This document shows positions 35,373 to 43,382 of a DNA stretch of 64,000 nt, piece after piece. The position numbers were made by a program, and so were the translations under genes. Position 1 is the first letter of the stretch. The number at the start of each line of letters is the position of its first letter. The DNA is from Rhodoplanes tepidamans (GTDB lineage Bacteria > Pseudomonadota > Alphaproteobacteria > Rhizobiales > Xanthobacteraceae). Below the pieces are notes generated by a model that was given only the letters and a program-made list of their open reading frames with translations, was not told where the DNA came from and searched no databases. The stretch spans positions 1 to 64,000 of the forward strand of contig NZ_JAUSUJ010000015.1 of NCBI RefSeq assembly GCF_030813915.1. Direction: 5' to 3'.

Positions 35373-36860
35373 ATGGCCGATCAGAAGAAGCCACCGGCAG
35401 ACAAGCCCGACAATCAAGGCCCGCCGCCCTCCGAGGGCAAGGCGCGCCCCGATGCCGAGCTGCGGGCCGGCAAGACTGCCGCGAATCAACCCGAAAGCCC
35501 GGCGCGCGCCGAGCCGGTGCCTGCCGCGACAAAGCCCGCCGCACCGCAGGCTGCCGCGACTCAGCCGCCGACGGCTCCGTCGGCTCCGACTCCGCCGGCT
35601 GTGACTCAGCCCGCCGCGACTCAGGCTGCCGCCGCTCCGTCAGCAGCGACCCCGGCGGCCTCGACCGCGCCCGTCTCGGCCCGGCCCGCCGCCTCGGCGG
35701 CCGGCGACGCCAAGGTCGGCGACGCGAAGACCGGGGCCGGCAAGGATGCAACCAGACCCGCCCCCGGTCCAACCCGAGAGGACACCGTGATGGCGCGGTC
35801 GACGCGCCCCCAGTCGAGCTGGGGAACCCTGTTTTCGGCCGGCCTGGTCGGCGGCGCCGTGGTGGCGCTCGCCGCCGGCTCGGCCTGGATCACGCTCAAG
35901 CCGGGCGACGACGCCGGCAGCCCGACGGCCGCCAAGGTGTCGGCCCTGGAGCTCCGCGTGAACGAGCTCGCCGCCAAGCCGGCGCCGGCCGCCCAGGGTC
36001 CGGCCGATCTCGCCGGCCGGCTCGGCCGGCTCGAGGCGGCGGTCGCCGCGGCCTCGCGCCAGGGCGCCGGCGATCCGGCGCTGGCCGGCCGCCTCGCGGC
36101 CGCCGAAGCCGCCGTGACCAAGCTGACCGAGCAGCTCGCCCGCACCGACAGGCGCCTCGACGAAGCCGCCAAGGCCGCGGCCGCCGGCGGCGGCGTCGCG
36201 GCGCCGGCGGCGCCCGGCGTGCAGCCGGCCGAGCTCGACGCCGTCGCGGCGCGGATCGGCACGGTCGGCACGCAGGTCGGCACGGTCGAGCGCAACCTCG
36301 CGGCCCTGCAGCAGCAGGTCACCCAGCGCGCCAACGCCCCGGTGTCCGACAAGGCGGTGCGGCTCGCGGTTCTCACCTCGGGCCTGCGCACGCTGGTCGA
36401 GCGCGGCGCTCCCTACGCGACCGAGCTGGCCGCGGCCAAGCAGCTGGTCAGCGATCCGCAGACCTTCGGTCCGCTGGAGCCGTTCGCCGCCTCGGGCGTG
36501 CCGAGCGCGCTGGTGCTCGGCCGCGAGCTGTCCGAGGTCGCACCGGCGATGCTGAAGGCCGGCGACCTGCCGGCCGGCGAGGACTATCTCGAGCGCCTGC
36601 AGGCGCAGGCCGAGAAGCTGGTCCGCATCCGGCCCGTGAAGGACCAGCCCGCCAACGACCTCGCCGCCCAGATCGGGCGGGCCGAGGCGAAGGCCCGCCA
36701 GGCCGACCTCGCCGGCGCGCTCGCCGAGCTCGCCAAGCTGCCGGCGCCGGTGCGCGCCCCGGCGGAGCCGTGGATCAAGAAGGCCGAGGCCCGCCAGGCC
36801 GCCGTCGCCGCCGCCCAGCGCGTCTCCACGGCCGCGCTCCAGGCCCTCGCCACTCCATAA
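35373..36860 (+). CDS. Mitofilin (Mic60)-family membrane protein
   Basis: 495 aa from the ATG at 35373 (GGGAGAGG upstream). Long Pro/Ala/Thr-rich cytosolic N-terminus (1-140), one transmembrane helix (about 148-170, LFSAGLVGGAVVALAAGSAWI), a coiled-coil segment (about 185-330, ELRVNELAAK... LTEQLARTDRRLDEAAKA), and the mitofilin C-terminal domain with LAVLTSGLRTLVERGAPYATELAA. Alphaproteobacterial relatives of Mic60 shape membranes and sit next to hemD/hemY, as here. Its link to haem synthesis is by conserved position. Confidence 0.88.
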   Translation: MADQKKPPADKPDNQGPPPSEGKARPDAELRAGKTAANQPESPARAEPVPAATKPAAPQAAATQPPTAPSAPTPPAVTQPAATQAAAAPSAATPAASTAPVSARPAASAAGDAKVGDAKTGAGKDATRPAPGPTREDTVMARSTRPQSSWGTLFSAGLVGGAVVALAAGSAWITLKPGDDAGSPTAAKVSALELRVNELAAKPAPAAQGPADLAGRLGRLEAAVAAASRQGAGDPALAGRLAAAEAAVTKLTEQLARTDRRLDEAAKAAAAGGGVAAPAAPGVQPAELDAVAARIGTVGTQVGTVERNLAALQQQVTQRANAPVSDKAVRLAVLTSGLRTLVERGAPYATELAAAKQLVSDPQTFGPLEPFAASGVPSALVLGRELSEVAPAMLKAGDLPAGEDYLERLQAQAEKLVRIRPVKDQPANDLAAQIGRAEAKARQADLAGALAELAKLPAPVRAPAEPWIKKAEARQAAVAAAQRVSTAALQALATP

Positions 36861-36871
36861 GGACCGATCCG

Positions 36872-38716
36872 ATGATCCGAGTTCTTCTGTTCCTCGCGGC
36901 GGTCACGGCGCTCGCCTTCGGGGCCGTCTGGCTCGCCGACCGGCCCGGCGACATCGCGGTCACGTGGCTCGGCTACCGGGTCGAGACCTCCGTGATGGTC
37001 GGCATCGCGGCGCTGATCGCGTTCGTCGTCGCCGTCATCCTGGTGTGGTCGATCCTGCGGGCGATCGTGAAGGCGCCGGCCGCCTTCGCGGCGCGCCGGC
37101 TCGATCGCCGCGCCCGCAAGGCCTACAAGGCGATCTCCCAGGGCATCGTGGCGATCGGCGCCGGCGACGCGCTCTCGGCCCGCCGCTTCGCCAACGAGGC
37201 ACAGCGCCTCGCCCCCAAGGAGCCGCTGGCGCTGCTGCTCGGGGCCCAGGCGGCCCAGCTCGGCGGCAACCCGGCCGATGCCGAGCGCACCTTCCGGGCC
37301 ATGGCGGCCCGCGAGGACACCAAGCTGCTCGGCCTGCACGGCCTGTTCATCGAGGCGCAGCGCAGCGACAACGCCGCCGCCGCCCGCGCCTTCGCCGAGG
37401 ACGCGGCGAAGGCCGCCCCCAATCTCGCCTGGGCCGCCGAGGCGGTGCTGCAGTATCGCTGCGCCGCCGGCGACTGGACCGGCGCGCTCGCCGCGCTCGA
37501 GCGCAACATGCGCTCCGGCCTCGTCGCCAAGGACACCTACAAGCGCCAACGCGCCGTGCTGCTGACCGGCCGCGCCCTCTCGGGCGAGGTCGACGCCGAG
37601 ATGTCGAAGGCGCTGGTCACCGAGGCGCTCAAGCTGTCGCCCGGCCTGGTGCCGGCGGCGGCGCTCGCCGGCCGGCTGCTCACCGAGAGCGGCCAGGCCC
37701 GCAAGGCCGCCAAGGTGGTGGAGGCCGCCTACGCCATCAACCCGCATCCCGACCTGGTCGAGACCTACGCCGGCATCTTCCCCAACGAGTCGAACCGCGA
37801 CCGGCTGGGGCGCATCCGCGGCCTCGCGAAGCTCGCGCCGAACCATCCGGAGAGCGCCATGGCGGTGGCCCGCGCCGCCATCGACGCCCAGGAGTTCGCC
37901 ACCGCCCGCTCGAGCCTCGCCCCGATGCTCACGATGCCGACCCAGCGCATGGCGTCGATGATGGCCGAGCTGGAGGAGAAGGAAGGCGGCGACGTCGGCC
38001 GCTCGCGCGAGTGGATGCGGCGCGCCCTGCAGGCGACCCGCGACCCGACCTGGACGGCCGACGGCCTCGTCTCGGCGAAGTGGATGCCGGCCTCGCCGAT
38101 CTCCGGCCGCATCGACGCCTTCGAATGGCGCATCCCGATCGCCGATCTCGCCCCGCAGGGCCCGGTGATCGAGCACGACCAGGGCCGCGCCGCCCCGGCC
38201 GCGTCCGTCACGGCAGCGCCGGCCAAGCCGGCCGCCAAGCCCGCCGCCGAGGCGGCGCCCGCGTCGCCGGCCGATCGCGCCGCCGCGGCGAAGCCGGTCT
38301 CCGAGGTGCCGCCCCGCAAGGCCGAGGCCGAGCCGCCGATCCCGCTGCCGCCGCCCGGAAAGACCGACGGGCCGGTGATCGACGCCTCGCCGCCGCCCGT
38401 GGTGGAGACGCCGACCCCGCGCGCCGGACGGGCCGGCCGGCGACCGCCGTCCGGCGCGACGCCGGTGCCGGAGCCGCGCCCCGAAGCGAAGTCCGCAGCC
38501 AAGCCGGAGAGCAGGTCCGAGCCGAAGGTGGAGGCGAAACCCGACTCCAGGACGGAGGCCAAGGCGGCCGAGAACGTCATCGTGCTGCCGCAGCCGCCCG
38601 ACATCCCGGCCCCCGACTTCGTGCCGCCCTCCGACGGGCCGCCCGACGTCGAGGCGGCCAAGGACGAAAAGCCGCCCGAGCCGGTGAAGCAGGAGAGGAA
38701 GCTCTTCTTCCGCTGA
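36872..38716 (+). CDS. hemY: HemY-like membrane TPR protein
   Basis: 614 aa. Two N-terminal transmembrane helices (MIRVLLFLAAVTALAFGAVWLAD; VGIAALIAFVVAVILVWSILR) form the HemY N-terminal domain. TPR-like helical repeats to about residue 430 follow, then a ~180-residue Ala/Pro/Lys-rich acidic-basic tail ending in KLFFR. Named HemY from its operon with hemC/hemD; this is not the protoporphyrinogen oxidase also called HemY. The exact role is unsettled in the family. 11 bp after the mitofilin gene. Confidence 0.9.
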   Translation: MIRVLLFLAAVTALAFGAVWLADRPGDIAVTWLGYRVETSVMVGIAALIAFVVAVILVWSILRAIVKAPAAFAARRLDRRARKAYKAISQGIVAIGAGDALSARRFANEAQRLAPKEPLALLLGAQAAQLGGNPADAERTFRAMAAREDTKLLGLHGLFIEAQRSDNAAAARAFAEDAAKAAPNLAWAAEAVLQYRCAAGDWTGALAALERNMRSGLVAKDTYKRQRAVLLTGRALSGEVDAEMSKALVTEALKLSPGLVPAAALAGRLLTESGQARKAAKVVEAAYAINPHPDLVETYAGIFPNESNRDRLGRIRGLAKLAPNHPESAMAVARAAIDAQEFATARSSLAPMLTMPTQRMASMMAELEEKEGGDVGRSREWMRRALQATRDPTWTADGLVSAKWMPASPISGRIDAFEWRIPIADLAPQGPVIEHDQGRAAPAASVTAAPAKPAAKPAAEAAPASPADRAAAAKPVSEVPPRKAEAEPPIPLPPPGKTDGPVIDASPPPVVETPTPRAGRAGRRPPSGATPVPEPRPEAKSAAKPESRSEPKVEAKPDSRTEAKAAENVIVLPQPPDIPAPDFVPPSDGPPDVEAAKDEKPPEPVKQERKLFFR

Positions 38717-38726
38717 TCCGCCGCGG

Positions 38727-40148
38727 ATGCCGGCCCGGTCCGCGGTCCTGCGTCTCGGCTTCGCCGTGCTCGTCTTCGCCGCCCTCGCGACGGCGATCAC
38801 GAGCCGGCCGGCGAAGCGCATGGTCGATTTCGACCAGATCTTCTACCTGACGATCGCGCACGACCTCGTGCATCACGGGGTCTTCGCCAACGGCATCTTC
38901 GACGACGTGGCCGGCAGCCGGGCGCCGCCGCCGCCCGGCATGTTCTTCGCGCCGCTCTACCCGCTGGCGGTCGCCGGCGTGATGCGGCTCGATGCGCGCT
39001 TCGCCCGCGCCGTCGACTGCACGATCGCCGCCGACGAGAGCCGGCGCGAGCTCACCGGGTGCGAGACCTACGCTACGCCGGTGCTGATCCTGCACGCGCT
39101 GCTTCTCGCCCTGGCGGCGCTGGCGATCGGGCGGACCGGTGAGATCGCCACCGGCGACGCCCGCGTCTTCTACGGCGCGGCGGCGCTCGCCACGGCCGGC
39201 TTCGTGGCGGAGGCCGACCTGTTCTCCTTCGTGATGACCGAAAGCCTGAGCGTCGCGACCTTCGGCCTGTTCGGGCTCACGATGGTCACGGCGCTGGCGC
39301 GCTGGCGGCTCGCCGGCTTCGCGGCCTGCGGGTTCGCCCTCGGCCTCGCCTGCCTGACCCGGCCGACCTTCCTGATCCTGGCGCCCGTGACGCTCGTGAT
39401 CGTCGCCGTGGTCGGCCGCTGGTTCTCGGGCCCGGCGCGCCGTCCGCTGCTGCGGCCGGCGCTCGTCTTCGCGGCCGCGCTCGCCGCGATGCTGACGCCG
39501 TGGCTGGTGCGTAACGCCGTCTCGGTCGGCAAGCCGGGCTTCACCGAGGAGTACGGCAGCGTCGCGCTGATCGAGCGCTTCGCCTTCAACGGGATGACGG
39601 CCCGCGAGTACGTCTGGGCGTTTCCGGCCTGCGTGCCGGTGGTCGGGCCACCCGTGGTCGCGGCGCTCGCCGGTCCCGACGCGACGGCGCGCTTCACCTG
39701 GAACGCGCCGGGCAGCTTCTTCGAGATCGGCCGCGGGCGGCGCAACGCGCTGATCGCCGCGCACGGCCGGCTCGATCCGATCATCGGCGGGGTCGCCCGC
39801 GAGGAGATGGCGGACGGCGGCTGGCTGTGGCATCTCGCGACGTCCGTGCCGCTCGCCTGGTGCGGGCTGTGGGTCGGCGGCCTGTTCGGCCTGATCGTCC
39901 TGCCGCTCGCCGCGCTCGGTCTCGTGCGGGCGGCGCGCCGCGGAAAGCCCCTGGTGATCGCCTGTGCGGTGCCGGCCCTGCTGCTCGTCGGCGTGCACGG
40001 CGTGCTCGCCAATCACTATCCGCGCTACAATCTGGGCCTCGTCGGGCCGATGGCGGTGGCGGCCGCCTGGCTGGTCAGCGATGCGCTGGCGCGCCGCCGG
40101 CGGACGGCTCCGCCTCGCCCGGATCCAGGCCGCGGCGAGCCTCGGTGA
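38727..40148 (+). CDS. Multi-pass membrane glycosyltransferase-like protein (GT39/ArnT-type)
   Basis: 473 aa with about 10 transmembrane segments. Near the N-terminus, an acidic VDFDQIFYLTIAHDLVHHGVF loop sits after the first helix, where polyprenyl-phosphate-sugar-dependent transferases keep catalytic aspartates. LACLTRPTFLILAPV and LTPWLVRNAVSVGKP are also typical (RP and PWxxRN motifs). Likely uses a lipid-linked sugar in the periplasm. It follows hemY by 10 bp. Its 3' end overlaps the DUF2304 gene on the opposite strand by 74 bp. Confidence 0.8.
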   Translation: MPARSAVLRLGFAVLVFAALATAITSRPAKRMVDFDQIFYLTIAHDLVHHGVFANGIFDDVAGSRAPPPPGMFFAPLYPLAVAGVMRLDARFARAVDCTIAADESRRELTGCETYATPVLILHALLLALAALAIGRTGEIATGDARVFYGAAALATAGFVAEADLFSFVMTESLSVATFGLFGLTMVTALARWRLAGFAACGFALGLACLTRPTFLILAPVTLVIVAVVGRWFSGPARRPLLRPALVFAAALAAMLTPWLVRNAVSVGKPGFTEEYGSVALIERFAFNGMTAREYVWAFPACVPVVGPPVVAALAGPDATARFTWNAPGSFFEIGRGRRNALIAAHGRLDPIIGGVAREEMADGGWLWHLATSVPLAWCGLWVGGLFGLIVLPLAALGLVRAARRGKPLVIACAVPALLLVGVHGVLANHYPRYNLGLVGPMAVAAAWLVSDALARRRRTAPPRPDPGRGEPR

Positions 40149-40446
40149 GCGCGATCGCGCGGGCGAGCCGGGTGATCTCCTCCATCTGGGCCCGCAGCTT
40201 GAGGTGCAGGTTCAGCAGCATCAGGAGGCTGATCACCACCCAGGTGTAGACCACGAGGTCGCTGCCGCGGCCGAGGCCGGCCCCGTGCGCCAGCCAGCTG
40301 GCGTGATGCGGCATCCACACCAGATAGAGTCCGGCCGACGCCGCCGCCATCGCCAGGAAGCCGACCACCGGTGCCTTGCGGTGGGCGCTCCAGGCGTAGA
40401 GCAGGACGATCACGAGCAGCAGCGTGAGAACGGCCTGCGCGATCAT
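40075..40446 (-). CDS. DUF2304-domain membrane protein
   Basis: 123 aa, three hydrophobic segments (VLTLLLVIVLLYAWSAH; APVVGFLAMAAASAGLYLVW; VVYTWVVISLLMLLNLHL) and a charged coiled tail (LKLRAQMEEITRLARAIAL). DUF2304 proteins regularly neighbour GT2 dolichol-phosphate-mannose-synthase-like genes and are thought to anchor or assist them. Its ATG overlaps the GT2 stop (ATGA, 40443-40446). Confidence 0.85.
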   Translation of the reverse strand: MIAQAVLTLLLVIVLLYAWSAHRKAPVVGFLAMAAASAGLYLVWMPHHASWLAHGAGLGRGSDLVVYTWVVISLLMLLNLHLKLRAQMEEITRLARAIALTEARRGLDPGEAEPSAGGAPAHR

Positions 40447-41126
40447 CGGTGCATCCGGCGGGCGAACAGGTCGACCAGGATGAAGAGCGCGTCGCTCATG
40501 CGCTGGCCCTTGGCGAGCGAATAGGCGCTGTACTCGATGGTCACCGGCACCTCGACCCAGGGCAGGCCGGCGAGCGCGATCTGGTGCAGGATCTCCGAGG
40601 CGTGCGCCATGCGGTTCTGCCGCAGCCGCAACCGCGACAGGCCGCGCCGCGTCAGCGCCCGCAGGCCGTTGTGCGTATCGGAGACGGCGAGCCCGGTGGT
40701 GAGCCGGGTGAAGGCGGTCGCGGCGGCGAGCAGCAGGCGGCGCGACGGCGGCAGGTCGACCGTGCCGCCGAGGAAGCGGCTGCCGAGCGCATAGTCGGCG
40801 CCCTGCCGGTCGAGCGCCTCGACCAGCCGGGCGATGTCGGACGTGCGGTGCTGGCCGTCGGCGTCGAACGTCACGACCACGTCGGCGTCCTGCGCCAGCG
40901 CGAAATCGAAGCCGGTCTGCAGCGCCGCGCCCTGGCCCAGATTGATCGGATGCGTCACCACGGTGGCGCCGGCCGCCCGTGCCAGCGGCCCGGTGCCGTC
41001 GGCCGAGCCGTCGTCGACCACCACCACGCGGTATCCGGCCTGCACGACGCCGGCGACCACGCCGCCGATCACGGCCGCCTCGTCGTAGGCGGCGATCACC
41101 ACGAATGTCCGCATCGATGTCGGCAT
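40443..41126 (-). CDS. Family 2 glycosyltransferase (polyprenyl-phosphate sugar synthase type)
   Basis: 227 aa. GT-A fold: TFVVIAAYDEAAVIGGVV start, VVVVDDGSADGT (nucleotide-sugar binding), TFDADGQH (D-x-D metal motif), GSRFLGG, and the acceptor region HNGLRALTRRGL. Likely transfers a sugar to undecaprenyl phosphate for the membrane glycosyltransferase at 38727 or a similar enzyme. Forms a translationally coupled pair with DUF2304. Confidence 0.92.
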   Translation of the reverse strand: MPTSMRTFVVIAAYDEAAVIGGVVAGVVQAGYRVVVVDDGSADGTGPLARAAGATVVTHPINLGQGAALQTGFDFALAQDADVVVTFDADGQHRTSDIARLVEALDRQGADYALGSRFLGGTVDLPPSRRLLLAAATAFTRLTTGLAVSDTHNGLRALTRRGLSRLRLRQNRMAHASEILHQIALAGLPWVEVPVTIEYSAYSLAKGQRMSDALFILVDLFARRMHR

Positions 41127-41132
41127 GGCGTC

Positions 41133-41501
41133 TTACCCCGCGACCAGCACCAGCCCGCCAGCGATCACCAGGATGCCGAGGACGAGCCGCAGCGACAGTG
41201 GCTCCGAGAAGGCGAGCGCGGCGACGAACGGTGTCACCGCGAACGCCAGGGCGACGAACGGATAGGCGCGGGCGAGCGGCGTGAAGGTGAGGACCCACAC
41301 CCACATCACCGACAGCGCCCCGTAGAGCAGCACGGCGGCCAGGAACCAGCCGTTCTGCGCGAGGCTGGCGAGCCGGACCGCGACCCCGGCCTCGGCCGGA
41401 ACCCGCAGCGCCGCGAGCTTGAACAGCATCTGTCCGCCGACCATGCCGAGCGCGTAGCCGGCGAGCAGCAGGATCTGGAACGCGGTCAGGCCGTCCTTCA
41501 T
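41133..41501 (-). CDS. Four-helix EamA/SMR-like membrane protein
   Basis: 122 aa from the ATG at 41501. Four hydrophobic helices: FQILLLAGYALGMVGGQMLFKLAA, NGWFLAAVLLYGALSVMWVWVL, AYPFVALAFAVTPFVAALAF and LVLGILVIAGGLVLVAG. Halves of EamA drug/metabolite transporters and the ArnE/ArnF lipid-flippase subunits look like this. Next to GT2 and DUF2304 genes, a lipid-linked sugar flippase subunit is a reasonable guess. Confidence 0.75.
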   Translation of the reverse strand: MKDGLTAFQILLLAGYALGMVGGQMLFKLAALRVPAEAGVAVRLASLAQNGWFLAAVLLYGALSVMWVWVLTFTPLARAYPFVALAFAVTPFVAALAFSEPLSLRLVLGILVIAGGLVLVAG

Positions 41502-41508
41502 GGCCGCC

Positions 41509-42435
41509 TCACGGCTTGCGCAGGACAACGCGCATCGCGTCGAAAAGGTTGACGGGCAGGCCGAGGCGGCTCGCCGCCGGCACGCTGCGGGGCACGCCGT
41601 CGGGCACGGAGCGTGCGCCGAGCCCCGTCATGCGGCCGAGCTGGTGCAGGATCAGCGACATCGGCACGATCTTTCCCGGATGGTCGACATGGGCGAGCTC
41701 GAGCCCGAGCCGCTCGGCGAGGCGGCGGACGCTCGCCACGGTGAAGAACCAGAGATGCTGCGGCGGCGTCATCAGGCGCCAGCCTCGGCCGGCGAGCCGC
41801 GCGACCGGCGACCCGAAGTCGCCGGTGGTGAGCACGACGATACCGCCGCGCGTCAGGCGCCCGGCGAGCAGCGCCAAGGTCTCCTCCGGTGCCGGCAGGT
41901 GCTCGATCACGTCGAGCATGACGACGACGTCGGCCGGGCCGAGCCGGTCGAGCGTGTCGGGTGCGACCACGCCCGTGATCACGTCGAGGCCGCGGTCGCG
42001 GCAGAACGCGGCGGCCTCCTCGGCGATCTCGACGCCGGCCACCTCGTAATGCCGGGCCGCCTCGGCCAGGAAGAAGCCGTAGGCGCAGCCGGCCTCGATC
42101 AGGCGGCCGCCGTCGCGGAAGCGGCGGACGAAATCGACCGTGCGGGAGAACTCGCGCCGCAGCACCGGCTCGGCGCCGCGGTAGTCGGCATAGCCGTCGG
42201 CGTGCCGGCCGGAGAAATAGCCGTCGGTATAATAGGCCGTGGGATCGAAGCCCGCCGTCTCGGTGCGGCCGATCCCGCAGCCCTCGCAGCGCAGGATGGC
42301 GCAGCCATGCTTGCGATAGAGGAGGCGCTGGCGCGTGATCACGCTGCAGGCCGGGCACGGCAAGTGCAGCGGAATCGAGGTGCCGGGCACGGTCTTCTGC
42401 AGCACGCGGAACCCTCGTGGAGCGCCCTGCGACAC
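41509..42435 (-). CDS. Class I SAM-dependent methyltransferase with N-terminal zinc-type motif
   Basis: 308 aa. An N-terminal CPAC...CxGC pair of cysteine motifs (LPCPACSVITRQRLLYRKHGCAILRCEGCGIGRT) likely binds zinc. The SAM-binding fold follows: LIEAGCAYGFFLAEAARHYEVAGVEI (motif I), DVVVMLDVIEHLPAPEETL, and LLAGRLTRGGIVVLTTGDF. The arrangement is common among methyltransferases of polysaccharide and glycolipid clusters. The adjacent EamA, GT2 and DUF2304 genes on the same strand suggest a common cell-surface sugar function. Confidence 0.88.
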   Translation of the reverse strand: MSQGAPRGFRVLQKTVPGTSIPLHLPCPACSVITRQRLLYRKHGCAILRCEGCGIGRTETAGFDPTAYYTDGYFSGRHADGYADYRGAEPVLRREFSRTVDFVRRFRDGGRLIEAGCAYGFFLAEAARHYEVAGVEIAEEAAAFCRDRGLDVITGVVAPDTLDRLGPADVVVMLDVIEHLPAPEETLALLAGRLTRGGIVVLTTGDFGSPVARLAGRGWRLMTPPQHLWFFTVASVRRLAERLGLELAHVDHPGKIVPMSLILHQLGRMTGLGARSVPDGVPRSVPAASRLGLPVNLFDAMRVVLRKP

Positions 42436-42623
42436 CGTTGGACGGCGGCTTCGGCGACGACGAAAACAGCGATGTGTCGGACGGCGCGTCGTGGGCGGGA
42501 CGCGATCGTGGGCGAGCCTACGAACCGATCGCGCTGCAGCACAATCACGCCCCCCGCGACAAACCGGCGCAGCCGGGCGATGCTACCGGACGAGGTCGTA
42601 GGGCGAACAGAAGAGGCGGCTGA

Positions 42624-43214
42624 TCAGGCAAACAGGTCGGCGACCTCGATCACGAGGCCGGGCGGATCGAGCGTCAGCTGACCGGCATCGAGCGTCCGCA
42701 CGACGAGGCGGCCGTGGTCGGCACCGTCACCATCGCCGTCGCCGCCAGCGGCGCGGGCGTGGTGCGTGACCTTGCGGCCGACCGGATCGAGCAGCAGGCA
42801 GTGCGCGACGCTCGCCACCGCGAACCAGCCGGCGAGCCGCGCCGCGCGGGCGTCCGCGGCGCCGCCGTTGGCGCCCGGCATCGGCGCCGCCACGTCGACG
42901 ACGATCACCGGGTCCGTGACGATCAGGCCGCCGCCGACGAGCGGCGCGCCGAGGCGCAGCACCACATCGGGCTCGTAGGCCGTGTCGGCCGCGATCGGCA
43001 CCAGCATGCCGCCCGTGAAGGTCTCGCCGGCGAGGCCGGCGGCCGTCAGTGCATGTTGAAGCACGCGCGCTGTCTTGAAGCGGGTGCGGGCGTGCTCGGG
43101 CGGCTGCGGCGCGACCGGCACGACGCGGCCCGCGATCAGCTCGGCGCGCGGCGGCTCGAGCCGGGCCTCCGCCCAGGACAGGAACTCCGAGACCGTGGAC
43201 GGAGCGGTGCTCAC
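42624..43214 (-). CDS. Uma2-family (DUF820) restriction-endonuclease-fold protein
   Basis: 196 aa from the GTG at 43214 (VSTAPSTVSEFLSWAEARLEPPRAELIAGRVV). The ATG at 43256 would place the start inside a palindromic repeat. Uma2 features: TVSEFL, ELIAGRVV, PDVVLRLG (PD of the PD-(D/E)xK fold) and VIVVDVAAP. A glycine/aspartate-rich loop (AGGDGDGDGADHG) sits near the C-terminus. Cellular function of Uma2 proteins is unknown; they are often multi-copy. Confidence 0.78.
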   Translation of the reverse strand: MSTAPSTVSEFLSWAEARLEPPRAELIAGRVVPVAPQPPEHARTRFKTARVLQHALTAAGLAGETFTGGMLVPIAADTAYEPDVVLRLGAPLVGGGLIVTDPVIVVDVAAPMPGANGGAADARAARLAGWFAVASVAHCLLLDPVGRKVTHHARAAGGDGDGDGADHGRLVVRTLDAGQLTLDPPGLVIEVADLFA

Positions 43215-43254
43215 CGGGCGCTCACACCGGAGTCGTTCGATCGATGTGAACGTC

Positions 43255-43351
43255 ATTCCGGGGCGCAGCGAAGCTGCGAGCCCGGAATCCAGCGGAGAAC
43301 TCCGTGTGCTCGGCTGGATTCCGGGTTCGGCGCTGCGCACCGCCCCGGAAC
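43255..43351. repeat. Two head-to-tail ATTCCGGG palindromic repeats
   Basis: Copy A: ATTCCGGG (43255-43262), inner CGCAGC-gaa-GCTGCG, CCCGGAAT (43281-43288). Copy B: ATTCCGGG (43318-43325) with CCCGGAA (43344-43350). They fill most of the space between the Uma2 gene and typA and match the copies at 31297 and 63107. Confidence 0.8.
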
Positions 43352-43382
43352 GACCAGCTGAACTGATTACCAAGAAGCGGTA

